A stretch of DNA of 64,000 nucleotides from positions 53,932,492 to 53,996,491 of the forward strand of contig NC_052136.2 in NCBI RefSeq assembly GCF_016086655.4, written 5' to 3'. The notes below the pieces were generated by a model. It saw only the letters and a program-made list of their open reading frames with translations. It had not been told where the DNA came from and made no database searches. The DNA comes from Lepeophtheirus salmonis (lineage: Eukaryota > Arthropoda > Copepoda > Siphonostomatoida > Caligidae). Below are positions 27,001-42,000 of the stretch, in pieces. Positions within the stretch are counted from its first letter, which is position 1; each line of letters starts with the position of its first letter. Made by a program: the position numbers and the translations under genes.

Positions 27001-30000
27001 AATTAATACATTTTATGTTACTAAATTATCCATGTTAATGTTGGGATGGATTAACACCTTAGAAAAGTACTGGTGTTTGAATTTGAAGGGAAATATCTGA
27101 GGGTTAATGTTATTTACTTTTAGGTTGCGGGAATCGATGATTGATTTTTATTACAAAATGTTATTCAAATAATATATTTGGTGATAGTTATTGTTATATA
27201 TATATCTATTTTTTTTACAAATCCATAAAGTAGCTCAACATTCCTGTTATCAAAGTAAGCTGGTTTGATACCTAGGACTATTTTTCATTCTGATCCGACC
27301 AGATTCCTGAACTCTGTTTATTCGAAAATGCAACAAAAAAATTAAAAATCCAAAAACAAATTATTGTAATAACGGAAAAAGGGAGAACATGCTGGGGGGG
27401 GTATGGGGGGGGCTAAGCCTATTGAATACGAATTAAAAAAAGGGAATTATAAAGTGGTTTAGTGAGTTTGTCTTATGTATCTTCCTTCATTATGGTTAAA
27501 AAAGGAACCAATTTATATAGTATTTTGTTGTCTATAGACAAATGTTACTAAATTCTGGAGTCATTTAAAGTACTAATAAAATAATTCGAAATAAAATAAA
27601 TAAAAAGGGTACTTCCTACTATACTACAATATAGTTTTTATAGAGTTTAAATCGGAAGTATTTTCGGAATAAAAAAAGAAGAAGAAAACGTAAATTGAAT
27701 GGCAAGCCTGACAATTTGACGAGTGTTTGAGAGGAGAGCAGCTTAGTTGTTGTGACATTCATTAAATTATCTGTGAGATGAAGGAAATCCTATTCCGTAT
27801 CAAGTAAAGATATAGCTAGGAATTACTCTGTTTTCAATCTTCAATTATACTCTAAATCCAACAAGGACTCCTCAGCGTTACTCTCTGTCATTCATGAACA
27901 TTCTTTTAAAAACACTGTAAATATATTTAGAGTATAATTAGAACACACATGGTTACATTATTTAGGAATTATTCTTTTGTCATCATCAAGTCAAGAGCAA
28001 CATTGGCGAAGGAATAATCATAACAACGTTAAAAATAAAAAATACGGTTAAAGTTATTAACAAAAAACTCCCAGGCTAAAAAAGCTTAGGAATTACGACC
28101 CTAAATATGTTTATTCACTTCAATTTTATAGATAAGATAGAATTGTAGTATTAAAATGTTCACTTATGTGTAAGCATTCTCGTCTATCTTGGATATAAAT
28201 TGTTTTAAAAATGCATTATAAAATACGTATAAATGAGTTTAAATATAATTATGATATGTTCGTGCCCTTATGCTATTTAAAATGTAGATGGTTTTCCTTT
28301 TCATAGAAATATTCATTTTCTCTCCCTAAAATAATACAACAGGGAGCTTTAGGACTTTAAGAACATAACCTTAAACATTATCGAAATTTTTATAAAAAAA
28401 GGATCTATTTAATGTTATGTTATATATATATATATATACTTTGCTGTTATATCTGACCGCCTCTGCTGGATCTGGCCTCCAGACCCCCTGAAAATGGCCT
28501 CCGGACTGATTTTTTCACCCCAAAAGGTACATGGACAAAACTTGCACCAATGTATAGTACTATGTCAGGACATCATAAAAAAAAAAGACTGACAAAAAAA
28601 TTCCATTGGAAAAGTAGGGTCAGACCCTCACCCCCAAAAGTCGCCCCAAAAAACGTTGATTTTATGGTTTATTTCAACCCATAAAGTACATAGACAAAAC
28701 TTGCATCAATGTATAGCACTATTTTAGTGTAACATATTAAAAAAAAGATTGTTAACCAACTTTTGTCTGGGAAAATTAAGTCAGACCCCCAAAAAGTATC
28801 CCCCCTGCCCTTAATTCAAATAATATCTTGATAATACTTCATAATCAGGACATTATAACAATCCCAATTAGTATGAAAAGTATGGATATGGCCAGTGTGA
28901 AAAAAATCAACCTACCCAACATCCCGGCTGGGAACTCTGGTAAAGCCTCCCGCCCTTCACCAATGACACTCTGTGTTGTGATCCATACATAGGAATTCCC
29001 AGTTAAATCAAATTCCTTTGCCCATCTCATAATATTCTCACCCTCAGCACGCGTGGAATAAAGTAAGAGAATTCGGGTCTCTGAGTGCTTTACTATCGCC
29101 ATTTCCTCACGTGACGTCACCTTCACTTCCACTTGAATTTTGAAGCTAAAATAAGAAATATTAATTTTAATGCAAAGTATGATAGGTGGAACATTTTCAT
29201 TTAAATAACAATGAGGAATTTAATGTCGTTGTATTTAACTTTTAATAAAAGAAAATAGATCTTCATTTTTGTTTTTTTTCGATGGAAAAACCATGATACT
29301 CATTTATCTGTCAACTTTTATATCTTATATATCTGATCGACCACCAATTATTTTTTTAGTCCAAGTGCCAATGGTTTTTTCTTTTGATACAAATAATAAA
29401 TTATTCTGCAAATGTTTGAAAATAACATTATGGAATAAAAAACTTGTAAAAAGTAAACTTATTCAAGAAACTTCAAGAAAAAACATAAATTCTATGTTAA
29501 AAATATATATATATATACAATATGTCGAGAGATATACATAAATAATAACTCAAGGAAAAAAAACCCATCTATAAATCCTCTTTTCTATACATGTTAAGTA
29601 ATGATTTTTGGGATTTATAACATACTGTTGATGAAGGAGTAACACTCATATGTTGATAACTAAATGTATGTGCTATATATTTATATTTATAAGTTCTAAT
29701 ATATAAAAAAACTCTTTTATGCAGTAACATATACATACTTTATATGTAATTTGAATATTTGTCACATTTGAAAGACGTTATGATCATATTACTTACAAAC
29801 ATATATTATGTCACTTTTGCATATTAATATGTAGATCTATAGAGATGACAAGATGCACGTAGGGTTAGGCAAATATATGTATATTCTGACAGAAAAGGTA
29901 TACAAGGGCGTCCACAGGATTATATTTTTTTGAGGGGGGATTTTTTCAAAAAAATCCAAAAATTTTGGCGAAAAATTTCAAAATCCAGAGATAATTTCAA

Positions 30001-33000
30001 AAAATTAGAAATATTAAATTAAATTTCAAATATTATTTTTTTCATAAAATACTCAAATTCCTTATTTCTTTTTTTTTTTTTGGGGGGAGATGGGGAGGAG
30101 AGGCTACATCCTCTCCAGCGCACCTCCTGCTGACGCCCCTGACTTAACATTTTTTTCATTAGATTAACAGGTAATTCTTCAATGATATCAGTAATTCCAA
30201 CTAGAGAAATAATATTCGACTTTGATTAAATATTATGGGTCTTTCCTTTAGCTGAGATTGAAATTATTATAGGTACAGCTTTTTACCAGAGAAAAAATAA
30301 TCTCGTCCCTAGACGTTGCTCATAAGTCAAAGCAATTTATCCTATAAGAAATATATATTAATAAATAAACTTGAAGAGTGTCTGGCTTTCAACTACCTCA
30401 AATATTAATAAAATCTCTTTTGTATGTTGGGCCCCCTGTGTCCTGTATCTCAAGGTATTCAAGTATCTCTAACTTTTACCTTTTTGCATAGCTGATGTCA
30501 TTGCAGGAGACTGAATGTTTTAATCTTTTACTTGAGAAGAGCCCAAGGAGAAGGCGAGAGCGAGAAATATATTGTCCCTGAATGAAGACACTTGTTAATA
30601 ACAGCTGCTTATTGAATTTGGGGAGAAATGAATTACTGATATAAAGAAAAGAACATTTTCTACCTAAAACAGCATTAGTAAAGGGAAAATATTATGATTA
30701 TAATTACTTTATTAAGCATTTTTGAATCAGTTTACAGCAAAGATAGGCAATATTTCTTCTTATAGAGGGAGATGTTAAACCCCACAATTGATTAAATAAT
30801 GAATAAAAAAGAAGAAAGAGCACACGTTTTTCCTTTTTAAATCTCTATACTTAATTTTTTCTTCGGAGGGATCCCTTCTTTATATATCACAGCCCAACTA
30901 TGTCAAACTGCCTATCAAAATCCCTTTGTCGTCTCTATTGAAGCATTAAACCAACTGATGTATCGAAAGCTAACGTTATTATTAGTGAAAAAAAATATCT
31001 TGGTCAAAATTTACTTTCTTTGTCCACTAGAGTTTTTATTATTTCAAGCATTTTGGAGAATCGTTTTCTGTTTTCCCGTGACTGGGTCAAGTACTGTACT
31101 GTTTTTACTTTTATTTACTTCATTATTCATATACTTTTTGTATATGATTTAAGATTTATGGAAAGGGAATTATGATTCAAAATGATTTTCACATACAGAA
31201 TGGTCAGAAGGTTTCACATTAGGAAGATATTTAAGATTTGATATCCATTTTTTTCTTCTTGCTACTTTCTTTTGGATTTTTGTAGACTGAAACGACAAAA
31301 GGATTTCAATTGGTAGTTCAGCATAGATAGGCTGTAATAGATTCATATTATACCCCTAATGTCGACTAATATCTTTGCTTAATCCTTATGCATATTGTGG
31401 CCTCTATGAATTAAAGAATATATTTATCACAAATCCGTTCATAATTAATAAATTATAATTATCAAATAAGACATGTTTGATCAATTATAAGAAATAACCC
31501 TTTTTGTCTTTTCTTGTATATATTCATTGCTGGGATGGATAAAAAATAAGAGGGAATCAAAAAATTATTTGAAACCTCGATACTAAATTTCAAATTTGTT
31601 AATATCACAGGAACCTTTAAAGTACCCTCCTCCCCAAGAAATTGAATACAGGAAGTATCCAATAAATTAAGAATTTCCGTAAAAGGCAGAGGAAAATATG
31701 ATACAAACAAGATATTACAACGATATTTCAACATTTGTTGGATAAACAACCTAGGAAGGTAACAGAATGTAAAACTACAATACAATTCGGGGGGGTTTAG
31801 CCGGCGGGAGTTCTAAAATATGAATTTTGTTGCAATAATTAATATATTGTTAATTTTTTCGACTTGCAATAATATAATGTTTCATCAATTCAAACATAAA
31901 TTCGATTTCATAATAAGATAGTAGGATAATTGAATCTTCATTGATATTTTAAGGAGCTTCTTAGTATTTTTTTAGATGTTTCTTAGGAAAATGAGCTTTT
32001 ATTGTTTATAAATCATGAAATAATCTATTGACAGATTTTCATAATATATATATTTGTTATGAAAGGTGTCCAGATAATTTAGTAAATAATTTATTTTTTG
32101 AATGGTGCAATGTTTTCTATTAATTATAAGTACCTTCAATTTTAATATATGAGATTATTCATTTTAAAATATTGCTTCTTTATCGAAATGATACTCAAAA
32201 CATGATAGATAAATAGACGTAGAATGCCAAATCTACTGCAATTGAAAAACTTAATGGTTATTTTCGTGTTTTATGGTTTAAATAACAATGCAAAATGTGG
32301 GCTTTAGCCGGCGAGCGAAAATGCTGTTCCATAGCGAATTATTAACTATGTATAAACATAGAAATAATCTTGATCAAGAGTAATGATTAAGTATGCAGTC
32401 TATGTAATGTAATTGTAGGTTGATGAAGAGCAAGCCTAGTTGCCCTATTTATGAGTTAAGCAGACTAAAAAATTGCCAACATTAAAATTTATGAAGTATA
32501 ATTAGTTTTTTTATGAAGTGGGAGGCAAAAGTTGGAAAAGATTTTTAACTTTACAAAAAAAGAAAAATAACAGCTTCAATTCTCAATATCACTTCATGAA
32601 ACTAAATAATTTTCAAGGAGTTAAAAAATGCACAAACTAGCCCATAGAGGTTACTAGTAAATAGTTATTTTTCTGTAGGTTCTATAATGTAGTTACAAAT
32701 ATGTTACATCCTTAGATCAGTAGCACAACCTTAATATTTGTCCATAATACGTTTGGAATTGTGAGAAGGAATATATTTGTTTCTAAAACTGCGAGTACTT
32801 GCCGGAAATATCTCTTTTTTATATCTCTATCCATGAATAAATTATAAAATACGGTTATAATATTCGTAGACCTCAATCAATATTGATTTTTAGGGCTCAA
32901 CACTGATTTTTTTGACGATTTAAATGAGTTAAAATTTATCAATTATATTATTTGCGTTGAAAAAATATAAAAAATGCCATATACTCTTACTGTGGCAAAT

Positions 33001-36000
33001 GTGTCTTTACATTTCTTTTTTGTTGCATTGTATTGAGCTGAAAAAATTTAATCATCAATTTTGGTTTAAAGTAAAATTTAAAAAAAATCAAAAAGCTCTT
33101 TATTCAAGGATACTTTTTAAAAATAATTCACATTATATGTAATTGACTATTTTTATATAAATATAACCTCAATTTGCACCATAGAACAACCTCAATGGAA
33201 TTCCCCGTAGTTAAAAACCAACCTCTGGGGTAACAACATTTTCTTGGAGATAAAGCAGTAAAATAACTTTTGCCTTCATATTTCTTCTCTTTTTTTAAAC
33301 TGGAAAGTCATCAGATGATGTGTCAGGCTTACAATATTTTTATGACAATATCTCATGACTGATTTTTACTCAATTCCGAATTGAATTTTTTTTTTTTACA
33401 TCTCTACTGATAGTTATCATTTAATTATCTAAACATAACTACATAATATTTCTAGACCACGCACGGAAAATTGCCTTGGAGAAAATTGCCATTGGTGAAA
33501 ATTGATCTGCAGAAAATTAACAGTGTGGAAAATTGCCATTGTTAAAATTCCCCGTCAATGACTAACAAAATCAGAATATTTCACACCCAAAACAAGTTTT
33601 GGGTGATAGCATGTAAATCAAACAGTTAAAAACTGCCCCCAAACACTTCACAAAACATTTAGGCTCCCTTTTAATACTTCAAAATGAACCACGTTCCCAT
33701 GGGCTAATTTAGGCTACGGCACAGACACCAAACAAGTTAAAAACTTGGACGTTTGGGTTCATTTTGAAGTATTTGGAGGGATCCTAAATGGGTTGTGAAG
33801 TATTTTAGCCTCCCTGTGTAGATTCTATTGCACAAAACAAGTTTTGGGTGATATATTCTGATTTTGTTAGTAATTGATAGGAAAATGCTTCGTGAAGTGT
33901 TGGTGGGGTTTTTTAGCCTGTTGGGGGACCCTGTCGTAGACAAAATTAGCCCATGGGCCCGGGTTTTATGTTTGAGCATTTGGAAGGAACCTGTATTCCT
34001 TTTGAAGCAGCGGCAGTAGATGTTATCCTGCTTGGTGTCTTTGACGTATCCTTGATCAACCTATGGACTCGGGGTTCATTCTGAAGTTTTTGGAGGGAAC
34101 CTAAATGCTTTTCAAAGCGGCGGTGAGGGTTTTTAACCGGCTTGGTGGTCTTGTACTTGTAAAAAACAAGTTTTGGGCTGATATAAATTATTTTGTTGAT
34201 AAATAACGGGTTATTTTCCCAACAGAAATTTTCGACACTGGCAATTTTCTCCAGGGCAATATTTCTTGAACGTTTCAAGACTGATGCAAAATTGTTATGT
34301 AAAATCTTTTTAGGTATGGATACGTAATTGAACATTGTATGACAATAAACAAATGCATAGTGAGCTTTCCCACGAACATATCTACAAAAATGCAAGGAAG
34401 TTTAATTAAAAAATCACCCAACTGTGTATTTTAATAAAATTATTACTATGAGAAAAAGGCACAACTTTTTTATATTAAAATTATTCATTGTTGTTACTCT
34501 GTACTACATATGTATGTAAATACATTTTTTACGATTTTTAATCATTATATTATAAGGTTTACATTATCCAAAAAATTATGTTTTTATCAAATTGAAGTAG
34601 ATATAAAATGGTAAAATGTCGGAAATTGTAAAAAATAAAAAAATAAATAAATACTCCTTCAATCTATTACTATGACAACGACAAAGCTACACATTTGTAT
34701 ATGCAGGGTGCGCAAACTATCCATGTCACAACTTTGGCACACTCTCTTTGTTAGATAGCTTGTTCAAAGTTGCACCAGTTGGAAAAAAATGGAATCAATT
34801 GACGAATTCGATGTCTCAAATATTTGGTAAAGGCACGGATCCCTCTTTGAAATCTGCGAAGCGAGTGAAAACATAATAATTACTCGAACTCTGGGCCTGA
34901 ATGAGACATTCGTTCACAAGGTTAGAAGGAAATTTGAGGACTCTATATGTGATTTTGAGGCAACAGCAAGTGAAAAAAAAGGTCTCAGATGGCTCCAAGA
35001 CAATTTTGACTACTTCATCTTGCTAGACTTTTTGACTTCCAACTCTTTGGATCTGAATCCGATGGATTTTTTGTTTGTGTGTGGGAACGATCGAACGACA
35101 AACCAACCGAATCCCTTGCAACACCAAAGACGAACTTATCATTCGGTAGGCCTTTAGTGTTTGTATTACAAATAACGAGGCCCTTATACTCACTATCACA
35201 CAGCGACGGGACACAATGACAGAGGACTACATCCATAGCGGGCGCCAGGCTATCTGACGCCGCCTGGAAGCCTACAATTTTACTGAGGGCGGCTACATTA
35301 ATGCTCAGACACACATCTGATTAACGTATTAATTTTGTTGAAATTCTATATTTATTAATAAATTATATCCTGTTGAAGTTTAAAATTCAAATAATTCAGA
35401 TTTTTATAGACCAGTACTTGTATCTTGCTTTTTATTTTTATATATATTAGGCACGAATTCAACATAAATAACATTCAGCCATTTTCATTCGCTTTGAGTG
35501 CTTTCCCCGCAAACTTGTTGTGAAGAGGACTCATAACTCAGCTTGTTTTGTATTTATTTTACGAAAGCTTAAAAATGATTTAGTAATCAACTCAAAAAAG
35601 TGACAAATATTAAGTGGATTGGGCTATTTTTTTGTCCAGCAGGGATTTGGTTCTAGGTATAATTTTGACCAAGGACATTTTGTCCTTCTACCCACAGATA
35701 TATATATATAAAACCAAATATAATATGCGAATACATTTTGTAGCCAAAGTTATACCAAAATACCCGTTATCTCTTAGTTTAGTATCACTGTCTAAGGGAA
35801 TAATCTGCTTTATTTCCTCTCTACTTTTTCTTTATTACTATAATAATGTATATCCTCAGGTGTCATATTATAAAAGAAAAAATACATGTTTGTTTTTAAA
35901 TAATTCGAATTGTGAAATCCCAAATCCTCCCCCCTTCCCCTCCATCCCCATTAATTTAAGGTCAATCTTATAATTAAAAAAAATGATTACTATTTAATTA

Positions 36001-39000
36001 TCTTTAGAAAATGTTACTCTTTATTATTTGTATATTTATTATTATCATATACTTTTGCTTACATACTCAATTTAATATTTATCTTTATCCGTATGCAGAA
36101 TGGAAAATGTGTCATTAATATCTATTATTAATAAAATACTTTTTTATTTTCAACTTTGTTTGTAATACAATAAATGTATTCTTTTTAAAAAAAAATTACA
36201 TACTCATATATAAAATGAATGTATATTAGGGCGCCCTCATTACATACTAGGTGGAGTAACAAGCATTGCTTAGAGTTTCATCAGGCTCTTGATCTCTTAC
36301 TCTTATCAAACTTTGTCTCTTTATTTAAAGGCATCAGCTTTTTTTCCTTTCATAATTTAAAAAATATTCTTCTTGCGTGTATCAGCATCTTTCTTTAATT
36401 CATTCTTAGTTACCCATTGAAATGCTTCAGGGATCTGCCAATCATTTTTTTTTTCAAATATAGATATCTTTGCTTTTAAATTTTCCATTGGACATTTATA
36501 AATTTTTTTATAGTAGGAACATAAAAGGGAAGGTTCCATTATTACTTTACATTTGAATAATCAATTGTATAGATCTAATTGATTCCTTATTTAAAAAAAC
36601 CAGTATGGATTTAACTCATAATATAAAGTAATAAGAGTTACGTTGAGCCAAGTATCATTCTAACCTAATTTTATTTTATTTATAATGTAAACAAATATAG
36701 AGCTACGCTTTTAATAAAGTATGACATTAATGCAGTAGACTTTGTTAATGACTACTATTTAATTTAATACCTTAATAGATAAGAACTTCATAAATTTATT
36801 TTCACTTAGTGGGTCAAATTAAATAAGATAAGTAATTTTACCTATCATTAACCAACCAAAAAACTAAATTATTCAATTAATTCTGTTATAAATCTCATCG
36901 ATTAAAACTAATTCGTATAGATTACTTGATGAAGTGTTGTCGGGGTACCAGGTTTAAAATAACACTTCATCTAAAGTAATATTCATTATTATTTATTTTA
37001 TACTTGTACTCCACTTTTATTCTATTTTTTAATATGATGTGCTGAACTGTAGCTATAAACGCTTGTTGCTACATTGTTATTTCTTAGATCAAATAGTCAT
37101 ACAGTTCTAAAGCTGGGTTCATTGATATGTTTACGAACGCATTTCAACTACATATCTTTTTCCTTTTTGTTAATACTATTATCTTTATGTAGAAATTCTA
37201 AAATTTCTCAAAATTAGGTTGTATTGTTGTTCGTGGATTTTGTGGAGTTGATTTCATAGTTCTGGTTTACTTCTTTGCCCGACACACTACTAAAGGTCAA
37301 ACTAAAACGATACGGGAAATAGAGAAGGGACCATTGGACAATTACACTTAGTTCTACTTTTCCCGTTGCTCTACAAAAAATAGTCTTATAGTAACAATAA
37401 AAAAGGAGAAGATATACGTGCTCAATAAATCCAATGAACCAACTTTTAGGTATTAAGCACTCATTCAAAAATGAGTTTAATGCCGATAAAGGTCATCATA
37501 AAGGTACATTCATTATTTTATATATGTACTGTCCTTTTTTCTGCTACAATATGACGCACTTAGCCTTAGCTAAACACATTCATTTAAAAAAAAAGTCCTC
37601 AACAGACAAACGAAGGGTCAAATTTTACTTTATTAATATAGATAAATTACTTTTTTGATAAAAACTTACATAAATACCTAAAATATACTAATTCCAATCT
37701 TTTTTACACTGTATTCCATCTCTCTCTAAAATGGAAGTTTTGTTGGTATAACAACTATAAGAACTAAGAATACTATTCCTATTTTGAACAAATACTCTGA
37801 GGTGATTGGGATTAGACATAATAAATTTTTAATCCACATTTATTTACTTAAAGACAAAGATAAATATTTGTATTTAAGAATGAAATGTCCTGGTCTGCCT
37901 CAATCATGGATTATCCTTGTTCTAGAGTAGTGAGTCTTATTATAGGAGAATTTAAAATATCGTAGATGGAATTGAGTTCTCGTAAAGAAATTCCATCTGT
38001 ATGAAAAAGAAAATACTAGTCTATCATAATTTATTTTCTATAAAGCCGATTATTATTATTTTTTTTTCATATTACCTTTTTTTTAAAGATGGCATCTAAT
38101 TAATTGACTTTTATAAAAGTTATACCATTTTGGGAGGGAATGGCTTCATTGAAATTATGAAATTAATATTTTGTTTGTTGACAGATTATATTTAGTTGTT
38201 TTTGCTTTGTAATACATATGTATGTAATGATTAGGTAGGTTTTTTTTAGGAGAGGGATAATGATACAAAAAAATATTTATTTATGTTATTTTTTAAGTGA
38301 TCCTTTTTCCTTCATATATTGTTTTCTCATGTGGGTATATAAAGTGAAAACTTCAATAAAAACAAGAAAAATAGGTAATGGAGGTAAACAGATTAGGAAC
38401 CACGTTTTTGGATACGTTTCTTTTTAATGTTTGTGTAGCTAAGATTAAAAAGAAAAAATAGACGTTATACATTAAAATAAATCTTAACTTTGGGACACCC
38501 TAATACAGTATGTCCAAAAATTGATGGTGGTTTAAAAAAATATCATGAAATAACCTAAACAAGTGATTTTTTTGGCGAAAAACTTTATTTACTTCCCAAT
38601 ATGACAAACTTTAAGCTTAATGCTTTTTTTATGCTTTTTGGCATCCTTTCATATAAATTATTCAAAGTATCTGGAGAAATTTTTTCCGAAGCTTTTGTGA
38701 GTTTTTTTAAATTTCATCCTCTGAAGTTGCTCGCGCTTTTTGATTTGAGTTCCCTCTGCACCAAGACACACAAACTTTCAACGGGATCAAATCAGGACTG
38801 TGGGCAGGGTATGTGCTTTTGCCCCAGAAAGAATCCAAGTTGTCTGAACACCACTTTTGTGCCTTTTTGGAGTGGTGAGCAGGGCACTATCCTACTGGAA
38901 AAGGACTCTTGATGTGTCAGACAACATTGTCTTCTTCAAAGGAGGTCCAGTTTCTTCAGTAAGAGACAAAGCTGACATTAGAGACTTGCTAGGATCTCTG

Positions 39001-42000
39001 TTACATAATTCGGGCGTCAGAGTTTGGTTTTGTGGAATCAGGGGAATATCTGACACTGCCTGGTAGCTGATAACGACCCAAACCTGAATTTTCAGAGGAA
39101 ATTTCACAATTTCCACGTCTCCCTTATCTCTTGACAAACCCGATCTTTGGGAGATTTGGGGCATGAAATAGCTCAAATGAACTTTCATCAATGAAGAGGA
39201 TACATTTCCTGCCATCTACAGTCCAGTGTTTCCGCTCACGACATAATTCCTTTGGTTTTCTGAAAGTTTTGGGATGAAGACGAGGTTTGTATGGCAAGGC
39301 ATTAAAAGAGTACCTCTGGTAGTTGTGGACAGATGACTTGGATATTGGATATCCCTTTGAAGTCAATCATGCTACAAGTTTTCTTGTGGATTGCTAAATC
39401 TGGCCAAAGATTTTGAAATCACCAGTTTGGGAACTTTGCTAATTTTTTTCTTCCTTCCTCGACCCTTCTGATTTGCAAAGGGTTGTCCATCCTTCCTTTT
39501 CTTACACCAATTATCAATGGTACTGAAAGGAATCGGTAACCGTTGAGCAAAGTCTCTCTGGCTTGATCCATCCTCTATCATACCAACAGTATTGCCCCTG
39601 GTCTCTAAAGAGTGCTTTCTCACTATTTCGGATATTGAATTTCAACGAACATCCTTTAGTGTTTTCTGAGCCCTTCTATACTGATGTATGATGCAATGAT
39701 CGAAAATTGCATCAGAAAAATTCAATATTCCCTAATGATTGTATTAGCCAAATTTCATTTTATTCCGACCAAAAATATTTTTTTTTAACTATAAAACGGA
39801 TATTTTTAATACCACCATCAAAATTTGAGCATACTGTACATGATATTCTATCAAATGCATACATGAAATGAGGATATTGTGACTCAAAATCAATTACGTA
39901 GAAATGGCTTCTCTTGTAAGAAAATCAATTATTTTAGATGAAAGGGTTTGAAAGAATGTAATAAGATACTATAATAAATATATATATATAAATGATATGA
40001 AAAAATAAATAAATCAGCAAGCAGGCTTATTTGATCATCCTCATATATTTGAATTTACTTTAATTAAACCATTTGAAAAAAAAAAAAAAATATTAATAAT
40101 TTGAAATATGATATTTTGAGTCTCGTATGTCGTGTAATAATGAATAAATTCATATGGTTCGTCTACAATAATTTGAATTTATGATCTAACTTGAATATCT
40201 ATACACTATAACTATAAACATACAGGACTATTTATAAAGATAAATGATAAAAACTGATCAAAAAAGGAGAAAATAATCTTTGAAATTCGAATGGAAGACA
40301 TTGGATTAAGGAATTCAGGTTTATAAATAAGAGTCAAGCAAGACCGGAGACAGTTGCAACATAGCCTATTTCTTTAACATCAAAAAGTATAAAGCTACAA
40401 AATTTATTTCATATCTTTCAAATTTTGGATTTAATCTGGTATTGAGGGGGCCAATTGAAACATGTGTATTCTCTTAAATTATTTCATAAATTCAGGCTTA
40501 ATTAGACTATAACAAATCAAAACTCAATTGGTTTTCAATTTACTGAACGGATCTGTATGGGTCCATCTGAAATTTTTGGAGTGGTGAAAATATTGAGTCA
40601 TCATTGGAGGAAGTTTAAAAAAAAAAAAAAAAAAATCAAAAATGATAATTTTTGAAATATTAAATTTTTCTGAATTTTTTTTCTTCAAAAATTCGTTCTT
40701 TTTACAAACAATTAAATTTTTGAAAAAAATTCAAAATCTATATTTGTTCTCAAAAATTTCAAAAATCCACAACTACTCACAAAAATTAAACTTTTTGGTA
40801 AAAAAATTTTAAAATCTATAGAAATTCTCAAAAAACTATATTTTTGGAAAAAATTTCAAAAATCCATAGCTATTTTCAAAAATTAAATTTTTTTTCAAAA
40901 ACCCAGAGCTGTTCACAAAAAAAGAAATTCTTTAGAAAAAAATGTCAAATATCAAATTTTCTATTAAGAATCCAAAATTCCTTCATTTGGGGGAGGGGTT
41001 ACAAACCTCCAGCCTTCCCCCTGTGAACGCCCCTGCTCTTGGACGAAGACACACTAAATTTCATCCAGATCGGTCTATTTCTTTCTATTTGACATTCGTT
41101 TAAATCGAGAAAAAGGAGTAATTTTTAAAAAATGGACGAAAAAGAATTTCGTGTGTTTATTAAACAATACTTTATGAAACGCAAAACACCTCTGGAGACT
41201 AAAAAGAAGCTTGATAAACATTATGGGGACTCTGCACCTTATATTACAGCATATTATAATTGGTTTCAATATGTGGACAAGTGACACTGAAGCCAGTTGT
41301 GCTATCTCTCTGACTTTGCACGGAATTTTCAATCAAACTTTAGTATTTCGTAGTGGACGCTGGGTTCGACTATTGGATTAGTGTTGTCTTTACGTATTAT
41401 GTGCAATTGTCTCTGTATATATGTATTGCCTTATATTTTGACTGAGTATATAAAAGACAATAAAATTGAACAATACATACATTAAACTTTTAAATGAATT
41501 TTAAGAGAACCAGAATAAATAAAGATGATTTATAAAATATATTTTTGATTTTTATGCATCAGTCTGCATATATAAAATATTTCAAGTAACAATAAAAAGG
41601 GATTTTTAAAGAATGGTTTTAATCCTTTGTTTGATGTATATTCCATCATAAAGGATTATTTGCACATACACAAATAGAACAGAAAATAAATTGATAGAAT
41701 CAAATTATGTAAATATTCCACGTTATCTTTTCTAAATCAATATAATTTATGATTTAACGTGACATAATGTGCATGTGACTTTTATTTATTTTTGACTCTC
41801 ATAAGAAAAATGATTTTCTTCCATAAAAAACAATAAATCATAGAACTATCTTATAAAATCATTAGATAGATATATAATCTGATAATACAGACAAAATAGT
41901 AAAATATTCTTCATTTTATAGGCTTCCCAGTTGTTATAAAAACTTGAAAAGAAATGGGAAATAATCTTATTTAAAAATTGTATTTATTTATTTGTATACT

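Larger units (their letters stand above)
13870..28915 (-). other. Nmdar2 giant intron of about 15.0 kb
   Basis: The phases of the flanking exons match (1 + 2), so no exon is missing. Contents seen: foldback element 14340-15710; short-TIR repeat 15845-16620; minisatellite 18195-18355; Ty3/gypsy relic 19490-21030; foldback 21210-22050; Helitron-like segment 25305-26745; G-rich runs near 27393; tandem duplication 28513-28810. The stretches 16621-18190 and 22051-25300 contain no recognised gene; a GC-richer patch at about 24540-24700 is unexplained. Confidence 0.75.

Noticed and set aside
31462..31785. Minus-strand frame of 107 codons
   Set aside because: Composition follows the A+T-rich DNA, no motif, no supporting splice pattern or homologous copy.
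33465..33545. Short regularly spaced repeats considered as a CRISPR-like array
   Set aside because: Units are directly adjacent, about 16 bp, without unique spacers, and inverted at the other end of an element in a eukaryotic intron.
33946..34395. Minus-strand frame of 149 codons, the longest single open frame in the window
   Set aside because: It runs through the repeats and right terminus of the foldback element 33452-34268; no domain is recognisable.
35614..35973. Plus-strand frame of 119 codons
   Set aside because: Rich in Ile, Leu, Tyr and Phe from A/T-rich DNA with no domain; hydrophobicity alone does not support a membrane protein.
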